Source: Gilvimarinus japonicus (GTDB lineage: Bacteria; Pseudomonadota; Gammaproteobacteria; Pseudomonadales; Cellvibrionaceae). Taken from it: 64,000 nucleotides of DNA. The notes beneath the pieces are model-generated. The model was not told the DNA's origin. It did not search any database and was given only the letters and a program-made list of their open reading frames with translations. The stretch's first letter is position 1. Every line of letters begins with the position of its first letter. A program made the translations under genes and the position numbers. Positions 9,409 through 17,550 of this stretch are shown here, piece by piece. Location: the NCBI RefSeq assembly GCF_042847215.1, contig NZ_AP031500.1, forward strand, positions 3,038,001 to 3,102,000, read 5' to 3'.

Positions 9409-9436
9409 TACCCCGCGCCGCTAATGGCGCGGGGTA
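9409..9436 (+). terminator. Hairpin after the metalloprotease gene
   Basis: A perfect stem of nine GC pairs (CCCCGCGCC/GGCGCGGGG), extended by TA/TA, with a six-base loop and followed by an AT-rich TATATTTATT tract. It lies between the protease and the next gene, so it may be a partial terminator that lowers downstream expression, or an mRNA-stabilising 3' end. Confidence 0.65.
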
Positions 9437-9461
9437 TATTTATTAACCTTGAGGGAGCTGT

Positions 9462-10247
9462 ATGAACAAACCACTTATGGCGCTTTGCCTATTACTTGTT
9501 ATCACCGCCGGCCTCTGGTTTGCGCTCGATACCGGCACGCTAAACACCACTGCCGAAAACCCATCGCCTAATACCGCGACCAACGCATCTAGCTCCGGTA
9601 AGATCGCACCCAGCGCCGCAACCACCGGCCATTCGGCTTTATCCGACAATGTTAACCCTGAGCCAAAAGCCGCTGATACCGCCGCCAATAAAACAGCGCA
9701 AGCTACCACCCCACTGGCAGAGCGCCTCAGTAAAATGCAATCGCGCCGCCCAGATCGTATCTTTGATCCGGCCGAAGTCCGCGCCGCCGTGCAACGTGAC
9801 AGCGCATGGAGCAATGAGACCCCCGACAATCTCGACGACTTGCCGCTTGATGCCGAAGCTCTGAACGACGGCCGCCAAATTATCTCGTTCGATCCGCTAA
9901 AGCTCGAAACCCTCATGCCGGGCGATCAGGTTAGCGTGAATATCGATGAAACCGGCGAGCAGTACACCGTCAACATTAATCGCACCGAAAAACACGACTA
10001 CGACAGCATTAGCTGGTATGGCACCATTAACGGTAACGATGGGCAAACCTACCAAGTCAGTTTCACCCAAAGTGACACCCTCACCTTAGGCGGGCTCGAC
10101 ACCCCCGACGGTAATTACCAACTGCAAGCTCACGGCGACGCCGGCTGGATCGCCTCCAGCGCCTCACTGTTTAAAGTACCCGAAGGTCAGACCGACGCGA
10201 TTATTCCGGCAGACGTCAAACCGCAACCAGTGCCCATCGCGCACTAG
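9462..10247 (+). CDS. Membrane-anchored or exported protein resembling a detached metalloprotease propeptide
   Basis: 261 aa with a good ribosome-binding site (GAGGGAG). One N-terminal hydrophobic segment (~5-24) serves as a signal or anchor. A Thr/Ser/Ala-rich low-complexity stretch follows (~27-85), then a folded region (~95-250). That region reads like the propeptide seen in front of M12/M72-type proteases: a 'G-D-Q-V-S-V-N-I' strand, a Tyr-containing dipeptide repeat, SWYGTINGNDGQTYQVSF, and a YQLQAHGDAGW end. The upstream protease has no propeptide of its own and lies 60 bases away on the same strand. I infer a trans-acting chaperone or inhibitor. This is a resemblance by eye; an unrelated periplasmic protein remains possible. 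Confidence 0.55.
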   Translation: MNKPLMALCLLLVITAGLWFALDTGTLNTTAENPSPNTATNASSSGKIAPSAATTGHSALSDNVNPEPKAADTAANKTAQATTPLAERLSKMQSRRPDRIFDPAEVRAAVQRDSAWSNETPDNLDDLPLDAEALNDGRQIISFDPLKLETLMPGDQVSVNIDETGEQYTVNINRTEKHDYDSISWYGTINGNDGQTYQVSFTQSDTLTLGGLDTPDGNYQLQAHGDAGWIASSASLFKVPEGQTDAIIPADVKPQPVPIAH

Positions 10248-10467
10248 CGGCGGCAACAATAAACCCAGCGGCTGCCAAGCCGCTTTTCCCCTTCCCTTAA
10301 TTATTTTTATCGGCGGCCGATAAGCCCATAACTCAACCGGCTTACTAAGCATCCACGGCATATTCAGCTATGCTAATGGTGGTAAACAACGCCAAATTTT
10401 TAACTGCCCTCAGCATGAGGGGCGCTATAGGTTGCCTTTAGCAATCACACAGATCCGAGGAAGGGTT

Positions 10468-12609
10468 ATGTTATCGCTGATCCGCGAGCGTTCGATTAAA
10501 GCCAAGCTGCTAGGGGTTATTGCAGTGGCTTTTATAACACTGTTAATACTCCTGATTTCTCAGCTTTTGATTCAGCTAGGCACAATGAAAAGCGCCATTA
10601 CCCAACAGACCCGCGCCAGTATGGAGCAAGAAGTGCTCGGGCGCGTATCGAGCGAGGCGGCCAACCTTGGCAACCAAGTCTCCAGCTATATCAACAGTTT
10701 GTATCGAGTCTCGGGCGGTTTGGCGGACGCAATGGCCTGGAGCATTACCCACCCGGAAACCCGCCTGACCCGAGAGCAAGTCAACGAGCAACTGCAAATT
10801 GCTCTGAGTAAACACCAAGATATCAGCGCGCTCTACTCGCAATACGAAGCGAATGCATACGACGGCCGCGACCAAGAGCTCATCGGCAGCGACGCGATTC
10901 ACACCGTACCCAGTACCGGTGGCCTAGAGATCTACTGGATTCGCGACCAAAACGGCAACATCGCCCAAGAGCGGGTCCTTGACGCCAGCGAAAAATACGC
11001 TGACGAAAAAAATGAATTTGGCCAGCGCGAAGCCGAGTGGTATTTGTGCGCCCGCGACACGAAAAAGCCCTGCACCATGGAGCCCTATTTTTACGAAATA
11101 TCCGAAGGTTACAGCGAGTTAATGACCAGCCTTATTAACCCGGTTGTGGTGGCCGGTGATTTTAAAGGCGTGGTCGGAATCGACATCAACTTACCCGTGA
11201 TTCAACGCTTGATCGAGGCATTGGGTAGCGAGCTTTACCAAGGCAAAAGCCGCATTACTCTGGTGAGCGAACAAGGCTTAGTGGTCAGCTCCAATAGCTA
11301 CCAAGACGCTCTAACCCACCCCTTAAAAGAGGCAATGGACAACTACGATAGCCAGCTACAAAATCTTCATAACCGCGCCGACAAAACCTGGTTACACAAT
11401 GGCACCTACTATGTCGCCTACCCGGTTACCATCGCGCCTTCAAACACCACCTGGTCACTGCTGATTGAGCTGCCCGAAGCCGTCGTGCAGGCGTCTACCA
11501 ACACCTTAATCGCCACTATGGACGATAACATCTCGACCATGCTCACCGGCGAGATCATTACCGCACTGGTAGCTACCGCGATTATCATGTTGCTGTTATT
11601 GCTGTTGGTGCGCTCGATTGTGCAACCGATCCGCAGCCTTGACGCCCGCATGCAAAACCTTGCCAGCCAAGACGGCGATTTACGTAAAAATATCGAGATC
11701 GATACCCACGCCGAGCTGATCTCACTCAGCGACGGCTTTAATCGGTTTATTTCTAAGCTGCGCCATATGATCGACGAGATCAAACAGATTGGCACCAAAG
11801 CAAAAGGCTCCGCCTCGCAGATTCAAGCAATCAACAATCAATCGGCCAGCGCCACTTACCAACAGCAGCGCGAGATCGACTCCGTGGTAACCGCCACGAA
11901 CGAGATGTCGCAAACTGCCTCGGGGGTGTCGCAGCTCGCGGTACAAGTATCGGATAACGCCACCACCGCTTTAAACACAGTTATCGCCTCACGCGAGGCG
12001 TTATCGGGCTCGGTGCAGCACGTTAAAGAATTGAGCGATGATATGCAGCAAGCCTCCGCGCGTATTAGCGATGTCGCAAAGCGAACCGAAGATATCGGCC
12101 GCATCTTAGATGTCATTCGCGCCGTCGCCGAGCAAACCAATCTACTCGCGCTCAATGCCGCCATCGAGGCCGCCCGCGCCGGCGAGCAGGGCCGCGGTTT
12201 TGCCGTAGTAGCCGATGAAGTGCGCAACCTTGCCTCTAAAACACACCACAGCACCAACGAGATCAACGAACTTATTAGCAGCTTAAAAGATGGCGTGGAC
12301 AAAGCCGTAGAGGTTATCGCCAGCGGCACCGACAAAGCCGGTCTCGCCATGAGCGACACCCAATCATCGTTTAACGAGCTGTCGTCAGTGGTAGAAGATG
12401 TTAACTCGATTGCCGACAACATCGCTCAAGTCGCCACCGCTGCCGAAGAGCAAAGCTCGGTGAGTGAAGAGATCAGCCGCAACCTAACCATCATCGGCGA
12501 TGCCGCGACAACGCTCGCCGATATGACCCGCGAAAGTAATAATGCTGGGGTGGAATTAGAAGTGGTTATGGCGCAGCTGGATGAACAGTTGGCGTCACTA
12601 AAAACCTAA
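10468..12609 (+). CDS. Methyl-accepting chemotaxis protein with periplasmic Cache-type sensor
   Basis: The ATG at 10468 is preceded by GAGGAAGGG; an upstream in-frame ATG at 10432 lacks this. 713 aa: TM1 (~12-33), a large periplasmic dCache-like sensor (~40-360, with VVGIDINLPVIQ typical of Cache), TM2 (~365-388), HAMP (~388-445) and the cytoplasmic signalling domain (~460-713). Its conserved tip carries EQTNLLALNAAIEAARAGE. There is no C-terminal NWETF-type CheR tether, since the protein ends LASLKT. Such receptors relay ligand binding to CheA-CheW and thus to the flagellum. The ligand is unknown; Cache domains often bind amino acids, organic acids or polyamines. Confidence 0.95.
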   Translation: MLSLIRERSIKAKLLGVIAVAFITLLILLISQLLIQLGTMKSAITQQTRASMEQEVLGRVSSEAANLGNQVSSYINSLYRVSGGLADAMAWSITHPETRLTREQVNEQLQIALSKHQDISALYSQYEANAYDGRDQELIGSDAIHTVPSTGGLEIYWIRDQNGNIAQERVLDASEKYADEKNEFGQREAEWYLCARDTKKPCTMEPYFYEISEGYSELMTSLINPVVVAGDFKGVVGIDINLPVIQRLIEALGSELYQGKSRITLVSEQGLVVSSNSYQDALTHPLKEAMDNYDSQLQNLHNRADKTWLHNGTYYVAYPVTIAPSNTTWSLLIELPEAVVQASTNTLIATMDDNISTMLTGEIITALVATAIIMLLLLLLVRSIVQPIRSLDARMQNLASQDGDLRKNIEIDTHAELISLSDGFNRFISKLRHMIDEIKQIGTKAKGSASQIQAINNQSASATYQQQREIDSVVTATNEMSQTASGVSQLAVQVSDNATTALNTVIASREALSGSVQHVKELSDDMQQASARISDVAKRTEDIGRILDVIRAVAEQTNLLALNAAIEAARAGEQGRGFAVVADEVRNLASKTHHSTNEINELISSLKDGVDKAVEVIASGTDKAGLAMSDTQSSFNELSSVVEDVNSIADNIAQVATAAEEQSSVSEEISRNLTIIGDAATTLADMTRESNNAGVELEVVMAQLDEQLASLKT

Positions 12610-12619
12610 AAAGCCAAAG

Positions 12620-12652
12620 CGCTGGCGGATGCTCGTTCGCACTCCGCCAGCG
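12620..12652. terminator. Hairpin between convergent chemoreceptor and recQ genes
   Basis: A 10-bp perfect stem CGCTGGCGGA/TCCGCCAGCG with a 13-base loop in the 56-base gap between convergent stop codons. There is no T-run, so intrinsic termination is doubtful. Confidence 0.4.
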
Positions 12653-12665
12653 ACAACAGTAAAGT

Positions 12666-14816
12666 CTACCCCGCCATCTCCCGCACCACGCCCGCCCTAA
12701 CACAGCGCAACACGCCATACGCATACACGCCTTCGAGTGCGTCGAATACCGGTTTTAGCTTAAAAGGTTCGTCGTCGTGGGCGAGCATCACATCCACAAT
12801 AGCGTCCAGCTCTGGTTGCGGCAGCTCGACCACTTCGGCCACTTGCAGTTGGCCCTGTTCTATCAACCCGGCCAGGTGGGTAAACACCGTCGTTTCGGTA
12901 AGCTCCCGTTGGCGCGCGATGGCCGGAATGTCCATACCGGCTTTAAACAACGCAAACGTTTCATGCTCGGTGGCCCGGACATTCTCGGCGCTGCCGGCGT
13001 AATCGGCTAAGCTCTCGACATGGGCAGTGACCGCTGCCACAAAGTCTTCACCATAGTGTTCCAGCTTACTGGCGCCCACGCCGGAGATGCGCCCCAAGGC
13101 ATCCAAACTTTGCGGCTGATGACTCACTACCTCCATGAGGGTGGCATCGTGAAAAATCATATAAGGAGGAATATCTTGCTCGGCAGCCAAACGTTTGCGC
13201 AGCTCGCGCAGTGACTCCCACAGCACTTTATCCGGCCCGGCCAATGAACCGCCGGCATTGCTGCGAGCTTTTTTGCCGGTACTGGTGGTTTTAATGTCTT
13301 TTCTGAGCTCGATACTCTCTTGGCCTTTTAATAAGGCGCGGCACTTTTCGGTGAGCAACAACCCCCCGTAGCCGGCCACGTCCACCTCGATAATGCCCCG
13401 CGCCGCCAACTGCCTAAACACCGAGCGCCACTGATTAACATCCAGCTCAACACCAATACCAAAGGTGCTGAGCTTTTCGTGGCCAAACTGCTCGACTTTG
13501 GTATTGGCTTTGCCCAGCAGCACATCAATTAAATGATTCACCCCAAAACGCTGGCCGGTGCGATAACAGCAACTTAACGCCTTTTGCGCGACAACGGTGC
13601 CATCAAAGGTTTGTGGCGGGGTTAAGCAGGTGTCGCAATTGTTGCAGGGTGCGTGGTCGCGCTCGCCAAAATAGGCCAGCAGCGCCTGGCGCCGGCACGT
13701 GGTAATCTCACACAAGCCAAGCATGGCATCGAGCTTGTGGTTTTCGGTGCGCTTGTGATCGTCCGAGCCTTGCGACTGACTCATCATCTGCTTAAGCTTT
13801 AAAACATCCTGCACACCGTACGCCATCCAGGCGGTCGCGCTTTGTCCGTCGCGACCGGCGCGACCCGTCTCTTGGTAATACGCCTCAATACTCTTGGGCA
13901 AATCCAGGTGCGCCACAAAGCGCACATCGGGTTTATCGATACCCATGCCAAAAGCAATGGTGGCGACAATTATCACGCCATCTTCACGTAAAAAACGCTC
14001 TTGGTGGGTTTTACGGGTGGCCGCCGGCAGGCCGGCGTGATACGGCAGCGCGGTAAAGCCTTGCTTGCTTAGCCACTCGGCGGTGTCATCGACTTTGCGG
14101 CGCGATAAGCAGTAAACAATACCGGCATCACCGGGATGCTCGTTGTGCAAAAAGCGCAGCAACTGTTGGCGCGCATCTTGTTTTTGCTCAATGCGGTACT
14201 GAATATTGGGCCGGTCAAAACCACTGACAAACTGCGCGGCCTCTTCTAACTGCAAACGGGTAATAATTTCGGCACGGGTGCGATCGTCAGCAGTGGCCGT
14301 TAGCGCCACCCGAGGCACTTGCGGAAATTGCTGATGCAACAAACTTAACTGCAGGTAATCCGAGCGAAAATCGTGCCCCCACTGAGACACACAGTGGGCT
14401 TCATCAATAGCGAACAACGCCAGCGGTAGCTCGTGCAGCATATCTAAGGTGCGCGGCTGGATTAAGCGCTCGGGGGCCACATAGAGGATTTTTATCTCGC
14501 CCTGACGCAAGCCCTGCTCGATGGCCCGCACCTCATCAAACGCGAGGCTAGAGTTTAAGTAGGCGGCGCTGATACCCAGCTGCGCCAAGGCGTTAACCTG
14601 ATCTTGCATCAGCGCGATCAACGGCGAGACGATGATCGCCACCCCTTCACGCACAAGCGCCGGTATCTGGTAACACAGCGATTTGCCGCCCCCGGTGGGC
14701 ATTAGCACCAAGGCATCCTGCCCGGCGATGACGGTATCGATAATTTCAGCCTGCGGACCTCGGAAGGCCTCGTAACCAAAGGTGTTTTGCAGTATTTGTA
14801 AGGCGATTTGATTCAT
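12666..14816 (-). CDS. recQ: ATP-dependent DNA helicase RecQ
   Basis: 716 aa. Superfamily-2 helicase motifs are in order: Walker A MPTGGGKSLCYQ (~39-50), DEAH box IDEAHCVSQWGHDFR, SAT-like ALTATADDRTR, and motif VI YYQETGRAGRDGQ. An RQC zinc-binding cluster follows (CEITTCRR to PCNNCDTC), then a winged helix, and then an HRDC domain (LWESLRELRKRLAAEQDIPPY to GVGASKLEHYG). It is longer than E. coli RecQ (about 610 aa) because of a C-terminal helix-turn-helix extension of the HTH_40 type (~620-716). RecQ unwinds DNA 3' to 5' in recombination and fork repair. It is convergent with the chemoreceptor. Confidence 0.95.
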   Translation of the reverse strand: MNQIALQILQNTFGYEAFRGPQAEIIDTVIAGQDALVLMPTGGGKSLCYQIPALVREGVAIIVSPLIALMQDQVNALAQLGISAAYLNSSLAFDEVRAIEQGLRQGEIKILYVAPERLIQPRTLDMLHELPLALFAIDEAHCVSQWGHDFRSDYLQLSLLHQQFPQVPRVALTATADDRTRAEIITRLQLEEAAQFVSGFDRPNIQYRIEQKQDARQQLLRFLHNEHPGDAGIVYCLSRRKVDDTAEWLSKQGFTALPYHAGLPAATRKTHQERFLREDGVIIVATIAFGMGIDKPDVRFVAHLDLPKSIEAYYQETGRAGRDGQSATAWMAYGVQDVLKLKQMMSQSQGSDDHKRTENHKLDAMLGLCEITTCRRQALLAYFGERDHAPCNNCDTCLTPPQTFDGTVVAQKALSCCYRTGQRFGVNHLIDVLLGKANTKVEQFGHEKLSTFGIGVELDVNQWRSVFRQLAARGIIEVDVAGYGGLLLTEKCRALLKGQESIELRKDIKTTSTGKKARSNAGGSLAGPDKVLWESLRELRKRLAAEQDIPPYMIFHDATLMEVVSHQPQSLDALGRISGVGASKLEHYGEDFVAAVTAHVESLADYAGSAENVRATEHETFALFKAGMDIPAIARQRELTETTVFTHLAGLIEQGQLQVAEVVELPQPELDAIVDVMLAHDDEPFKLKPVFDALEGVYAYGVLRCVRAGVVREMAG

Positions 14817-14889
14817 GGGGGGAGTTTAGCAGTTTTAGTCCGCCTCACGAATGAGACATCCACCGCAAAACACACCCGCAAACACTATT

Positions 14890-14908
14890 GATAATTGTTA
14901 TTATTTGC
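14890..14908 (+). promoter_or_regulatory. Fur-box-like site upstream of flavodoxin
   Basis: GATAATTGTTATTATTTGC matches 13 of 19 positions of the classical Fur consensus GATAATGATAATCATTATC, including the whole first hexamer. It lies 45-63 bases before the flavodoxin ATG. Iron repression of flavodoxin, which replaces ferredoxin when iron is scarce, is well known in other bacteria. Confidence 0.6.
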
Positions 14909-14952
14909 ATTAATGTATTTAAAGATTAGCAGATAAACCGAGGATTCCCACT

Positions 14953-15501
14953 ATGATCGACCTAAGCAACGCCAATGTCGGCCTTATTTTTGGCACCGAT
15001 ACCGGTAACACCGAGGAAGTCGGCGACAAAATCTCTACCAGCCTCGCCGCTCACGGTGTGGTGGTCGAGATGCTGAATGTTACCGATGCCTCTCCCGAAC
15101 AAATTGAAGAGTTCGACTTCATCATTATGGGGATTCCCACGTGGGATTTTGGCGGCATTCAAGAGGACTGGGAGAACTTTGAAGACGAGATTTTAGCCAC
15201 CAAGCTTACCGGTAAAACGGTGGCTTTGTACGGTCTTGGCGATCAGCTGGGTTACGGTTATTACTTTGTCGATGCGATGGGCTGGCTCAACGAGCGGGTG
15301 CTAAAAGCCGGCGCAACCGTAATTGGCCACTGCTCTACCGAAGGTTATACCTACGATGAGTCCCTAGCCGTTAACGCCGAAAAAAACGAATTTTGCGGCC
15401 TCGCCATCGACGACGATCAGCAATTCGAGCTGACCGACGAGCGTATCGAGCGCTGGACCGAGCAAATTATCAAACAATACCAGCAAACCAACGCGGCATA
15501 A
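14953..15501 (+). CDS. fld: Long-chain flavodoxin (FldA/FldB type)
   Basis: 182 aa, the usual length for long-chain flavodoxins. The FMN phosphate loop reads GTDTGNTEEV near the N-terminus. The isoalloxazine-contacting loops are GIPTWDFGGIQEDW (Trp side) and GLGDQLGYGYYFVDAMG (Tyr side). The long-chain insertion follows, and the end matches family members (FCGLAIDDDQQFELTDERIERW). It carries electrons in the cytoplasm in place of ferredoxin, for example to biosynthetic Fe-S enzymes. The upstream Fur-like site suggests induction by iron limitation. A small unknown gene follows 22 bases downstream and is probably co-transcribed. Confidence 0.93.
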   Translation: MIDLSNANVGLIFGTDTGNTEEVGDKISTSLAAHGVVVEMLNVTDASPEQIEEFDFIIMGIPTWDFGGIQEDWENFEDEILATKLTGKTVALYGLGDQLGYGYYFVDAMGWLNERVLKAGATVIGHCSTEGYTYDESLAVNAEKNEFCGLAIDDDQQFELTDERIERWTEQIIKQYQQTNAA

Positions 15502-15523
15502 CCTTACAACCCGGGAGAGCCCC

Positions 15524-15988
15524 ATGATAAAGCACGCAAGCAATAAACAATTTTTGTGCGACAAACACCGGGCTCTCGCCCTTCACAACCCAGAGCAAAG
15601 CAAACGGCTATGTTGTAAGTTGCGCGCTATGGCACGGGGCTATATCGGCCAACAACGCTGGGACGAGGCCGTTCCGGTATGTGGCACCGCGTTTGAAGCG
15701 GCTGATATTTTGCTGCGCCACGACGACACCAGCAAACAAGCGACCGAGCGCTATTTACGCAGTGCCATTGAGCTAAGCTACACGTTACGCAAAAGTCGTC
15801 ACGAGCCGGACCTAGGCGCCATGATAGCGCTAGTAGAACAGCGTTTAGCGCCGTATTACGCCCCCGCGCCGCTGCAAACCATGTTGGCACCTCTAATCGA
15901 TATCGCCTTCTCACCGCTGGCTGACGTTGACGAATGGATGGAGGTGTTACTGGCTATGGACGACGCACACCGACAAACACGCCACTAA
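15524..15988 (+). CDS. Small helical protein of unknown function downstream of flavodoxin
   Basis: 154 aa, GGGAGAG ribosome-binding site, 22 bases after the flavodoxin stop, so probably the same transcript and the same iron response. I do not recognise a named family. The sequence is mostly amphipathic helix and reads like a TPR-type hairpin array (for example CKLRAMARGYIGQQRWDEAV and the following helix). It has no signal peptide or membrane segment, so it is likely cytoplasmic. Cysteines cluster near the N-terminus (C12, C30, C31, C53), but no metal-binding spacing is obvious. Confidence 0.7.
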   Translation: MIKHASNKQFLCDKHRALALHNPEQSKRLCCKLRAMARGYIGQQRWDEAVPVCGTAFEAADILLRHDDTSKQATERYLRSAIELSYTLRKSRHEPDLGAMIALVEQRLAPYYAPAPLQTMLAPLIDIAFSPLADVDEWMEVLLAMDDAHRQTRH

Positions 15989-16080
15989 GCCTGCTAGTAC
16001 CGCTTGCCCATTGCCTAACCCTTAACGGGGCAGCTATAGTGCTGCCCCACAGGGCAATTGACCGCCCGCCACGATAAAGG

Positions 16081-16662
16081 GTGAGGTACAAACAGTTGGA
16101 GGCAGCAGCGCAAGCCGCAGTTATTGCAAATACACAGCACTGGTTCGAGAGCCTGGTACTGGGCTTAAACCTGTGCCCGTTTGCCCACCAACCCGCCAAG
16201 CACAATCGCATTCGCTTTACGGTGTTTGATGAGACCCAGGGCCTTGGCTTATTTGAAGTACTCGCGGCTGAAGTAGCCCGGCTGGACTCGAGCGATATTA
16301 ACGAGCTTGAAACGACGCTGTTGATACTACCCGAGGGCTTTGATGACTTTTATTTTTACACTATCACCGTGCAACAGGCCGAGAGCTGGCTTAATAAGCA
16401 AGGCCTGCTTGGGGTGTATCAGGTTGCCAATTTTCACCCCGACTATCAGTTCTCAGACACCGACTTTAACGATCGCAGCAATTTAACCAATCGCTCGCCC
16501 TACCCGATTTTACACCTCTTGCGCGAGCAGAGTTTAACGGCCGCCATCGATAACGGCGCGAATACTGACGCGATCCCCGAGCGCAATATCGAACGCATGG
16601 AACGCTTAAGCGAGCAAGAGGTTGCCACCCTATTTCACTATTTAACACCGAAAGCGGATTAA
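16081..16662 (+). CDS. DUF1415 family protein
   Basis: About 193 aa. It matches the DUF1415 pattern by eye: W-FESLVLGLNLCPFA at the start, LLILPEGFDDFYFY in the middle, YQVANFHPDYQFSDT, and RSPYPILHLLREQS-LTAAID. The family is conserved in proteobacteria with unknown function. The single Cys in LNLCPFA is characteristic. The start is uncertain: GTG at 16081 has AAAGG directly abutting it, while TTG at 16096 would use GAGG upstream. Confidence 0.85.
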   Translation: MRYKQLEAAAQAAVIANTQHWFESLVLGLNLCPFAHQPAKHNRIRFTVFDETQGLGLFEVLAAEVARLDSSDINELETTLLILPEGFDDFYFYTITVQQAESWLNKQGLLGVYQVANFHPDYQFSDTDFNDRSNLTNRSPYPILHLLREQSLTAAIDNGANTDAIPERNIERMERLSEQEVATLFHYLTPKAD

Positions 16663-16782
16663 CCTGTTTAGCGCCGATGATGGAGTTGTCAATTACCCTA
16701 TCGGCCCCAACCCATAACTGTTAACGTCCCACAGGGGTTAAACAACCACATCATCTAGCACGCATTACATTCGGAGACCGCA

Positions 16783-17550
16783 ATGGCTCGTAAGCAAGTT
16801 GAATTTACTAATCGCGATGGTCACACCCTAGCGGGCGCCCTTGAATTACCCGAAACACCGTTGCAAGCGGTGGCCCTGTTTGCCCACTGCTTTACCTGCG
16901 GCAAAGATGTGGTCGCGGCATCGCGCATCGCCGGTGCGTTAGCGGACAAAGGCATTGGTGTATTGCGTTTTGATTTTACCGGGCTAGGTGGCAGCGATGG
17001 CGACTTTGCCAACACCACTTTTAGCAGTAACCTTACCGATTTAGAATCGGCCGCGGAGTTTCTCGCCGAGCACTACCAAGCGCCGCGCTTGATGATTGGC
17101 CACAGCCTGGGTGGGGCCGCCGCGTTGATTGCTGCAAAGCGTATTGCCAGTATCGATGCCGTCGCCACGATTGCCGCGCCCGCTACGCCGCAACATGTGC
17201 AACATCTGTTTGCCAACCAAGCGTGCGATATACGCGCGCTGGGCAGCGCACCGGTAAGCATTGGCGGCCGGGAGTTTGCCATCGGCGCCGACCTTTTAGA
17301 AGATTTAGAAAAGTGGCCACTAGAAGTAACCCTTAACGACTTAAACAAACCGCTGCTTATTTTTCATTCGCCCGCCGACCAAACCGTTAACATTGGTGAG
17401 GCCGCACGCATATACAACGCCGCCCGCCACCCCAAAAGCTTTGTGTCGCTAGACAATGCCGACCACCTGTTAAGCAACCGCAACGACGCTAACTATGTGG
17501 CGGCGGTGCTGGCCGCATGGGCTAGTCGCTATCTAGTGGTAGAGCAGTAG
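16783..17550 (+). CDS. Alpha/beta-hydrolase, single-domain form of a hydrolase-OsmC fusion family
   Basis: 255 aa. It aligns by eye along its whole length with the N-terminal half of the widespread bifunctional hydrolase/OsmC proteins: FAHCFTCGKD near the start, RFDFTGLGGSDGDFANT, the nucleophile elbow GHSLGG, an acid in HSPADQTV, and the His in DNADHLL. Here the protein stops after WASRYLVVEQ, where the fusion form would continue into the OsmC peroxidase domain, so that domain is missing. The last 29 bases overlap the 3' end of the convergent PAS gene. Substrate unknown; cytoplasmic. Confidence 0.85.
   Translation: MARKQVEFTNRDGHTLAGALELPETPLQAVALFAHCFTCGKDVVAASRIAGALADKGIGVLRFDFTGLGGSDGDFANTTFSSNLTDLESAAEFLAEHYQAPRLMIGHSLGGAAALIAAKRIASIDAVATIAAPATPQHVQHLFANQACDIRALGSAPVSIGGREFAIGADLLEDLEKWPLEVTLNDLNKPLLIFHSPADQTVNIGEAARIYNAARHPKSFVSLDNADHLLSNRNDANYVAAVLAAWASRYLVVEQ

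Noticed and set aside
9443..9916. 157-codon minus-strand open frame
   Set aside because: It lies wholly over the propeptide-like gene, which has a good ribosome-binding site and signal segment; the minus frame has neither.
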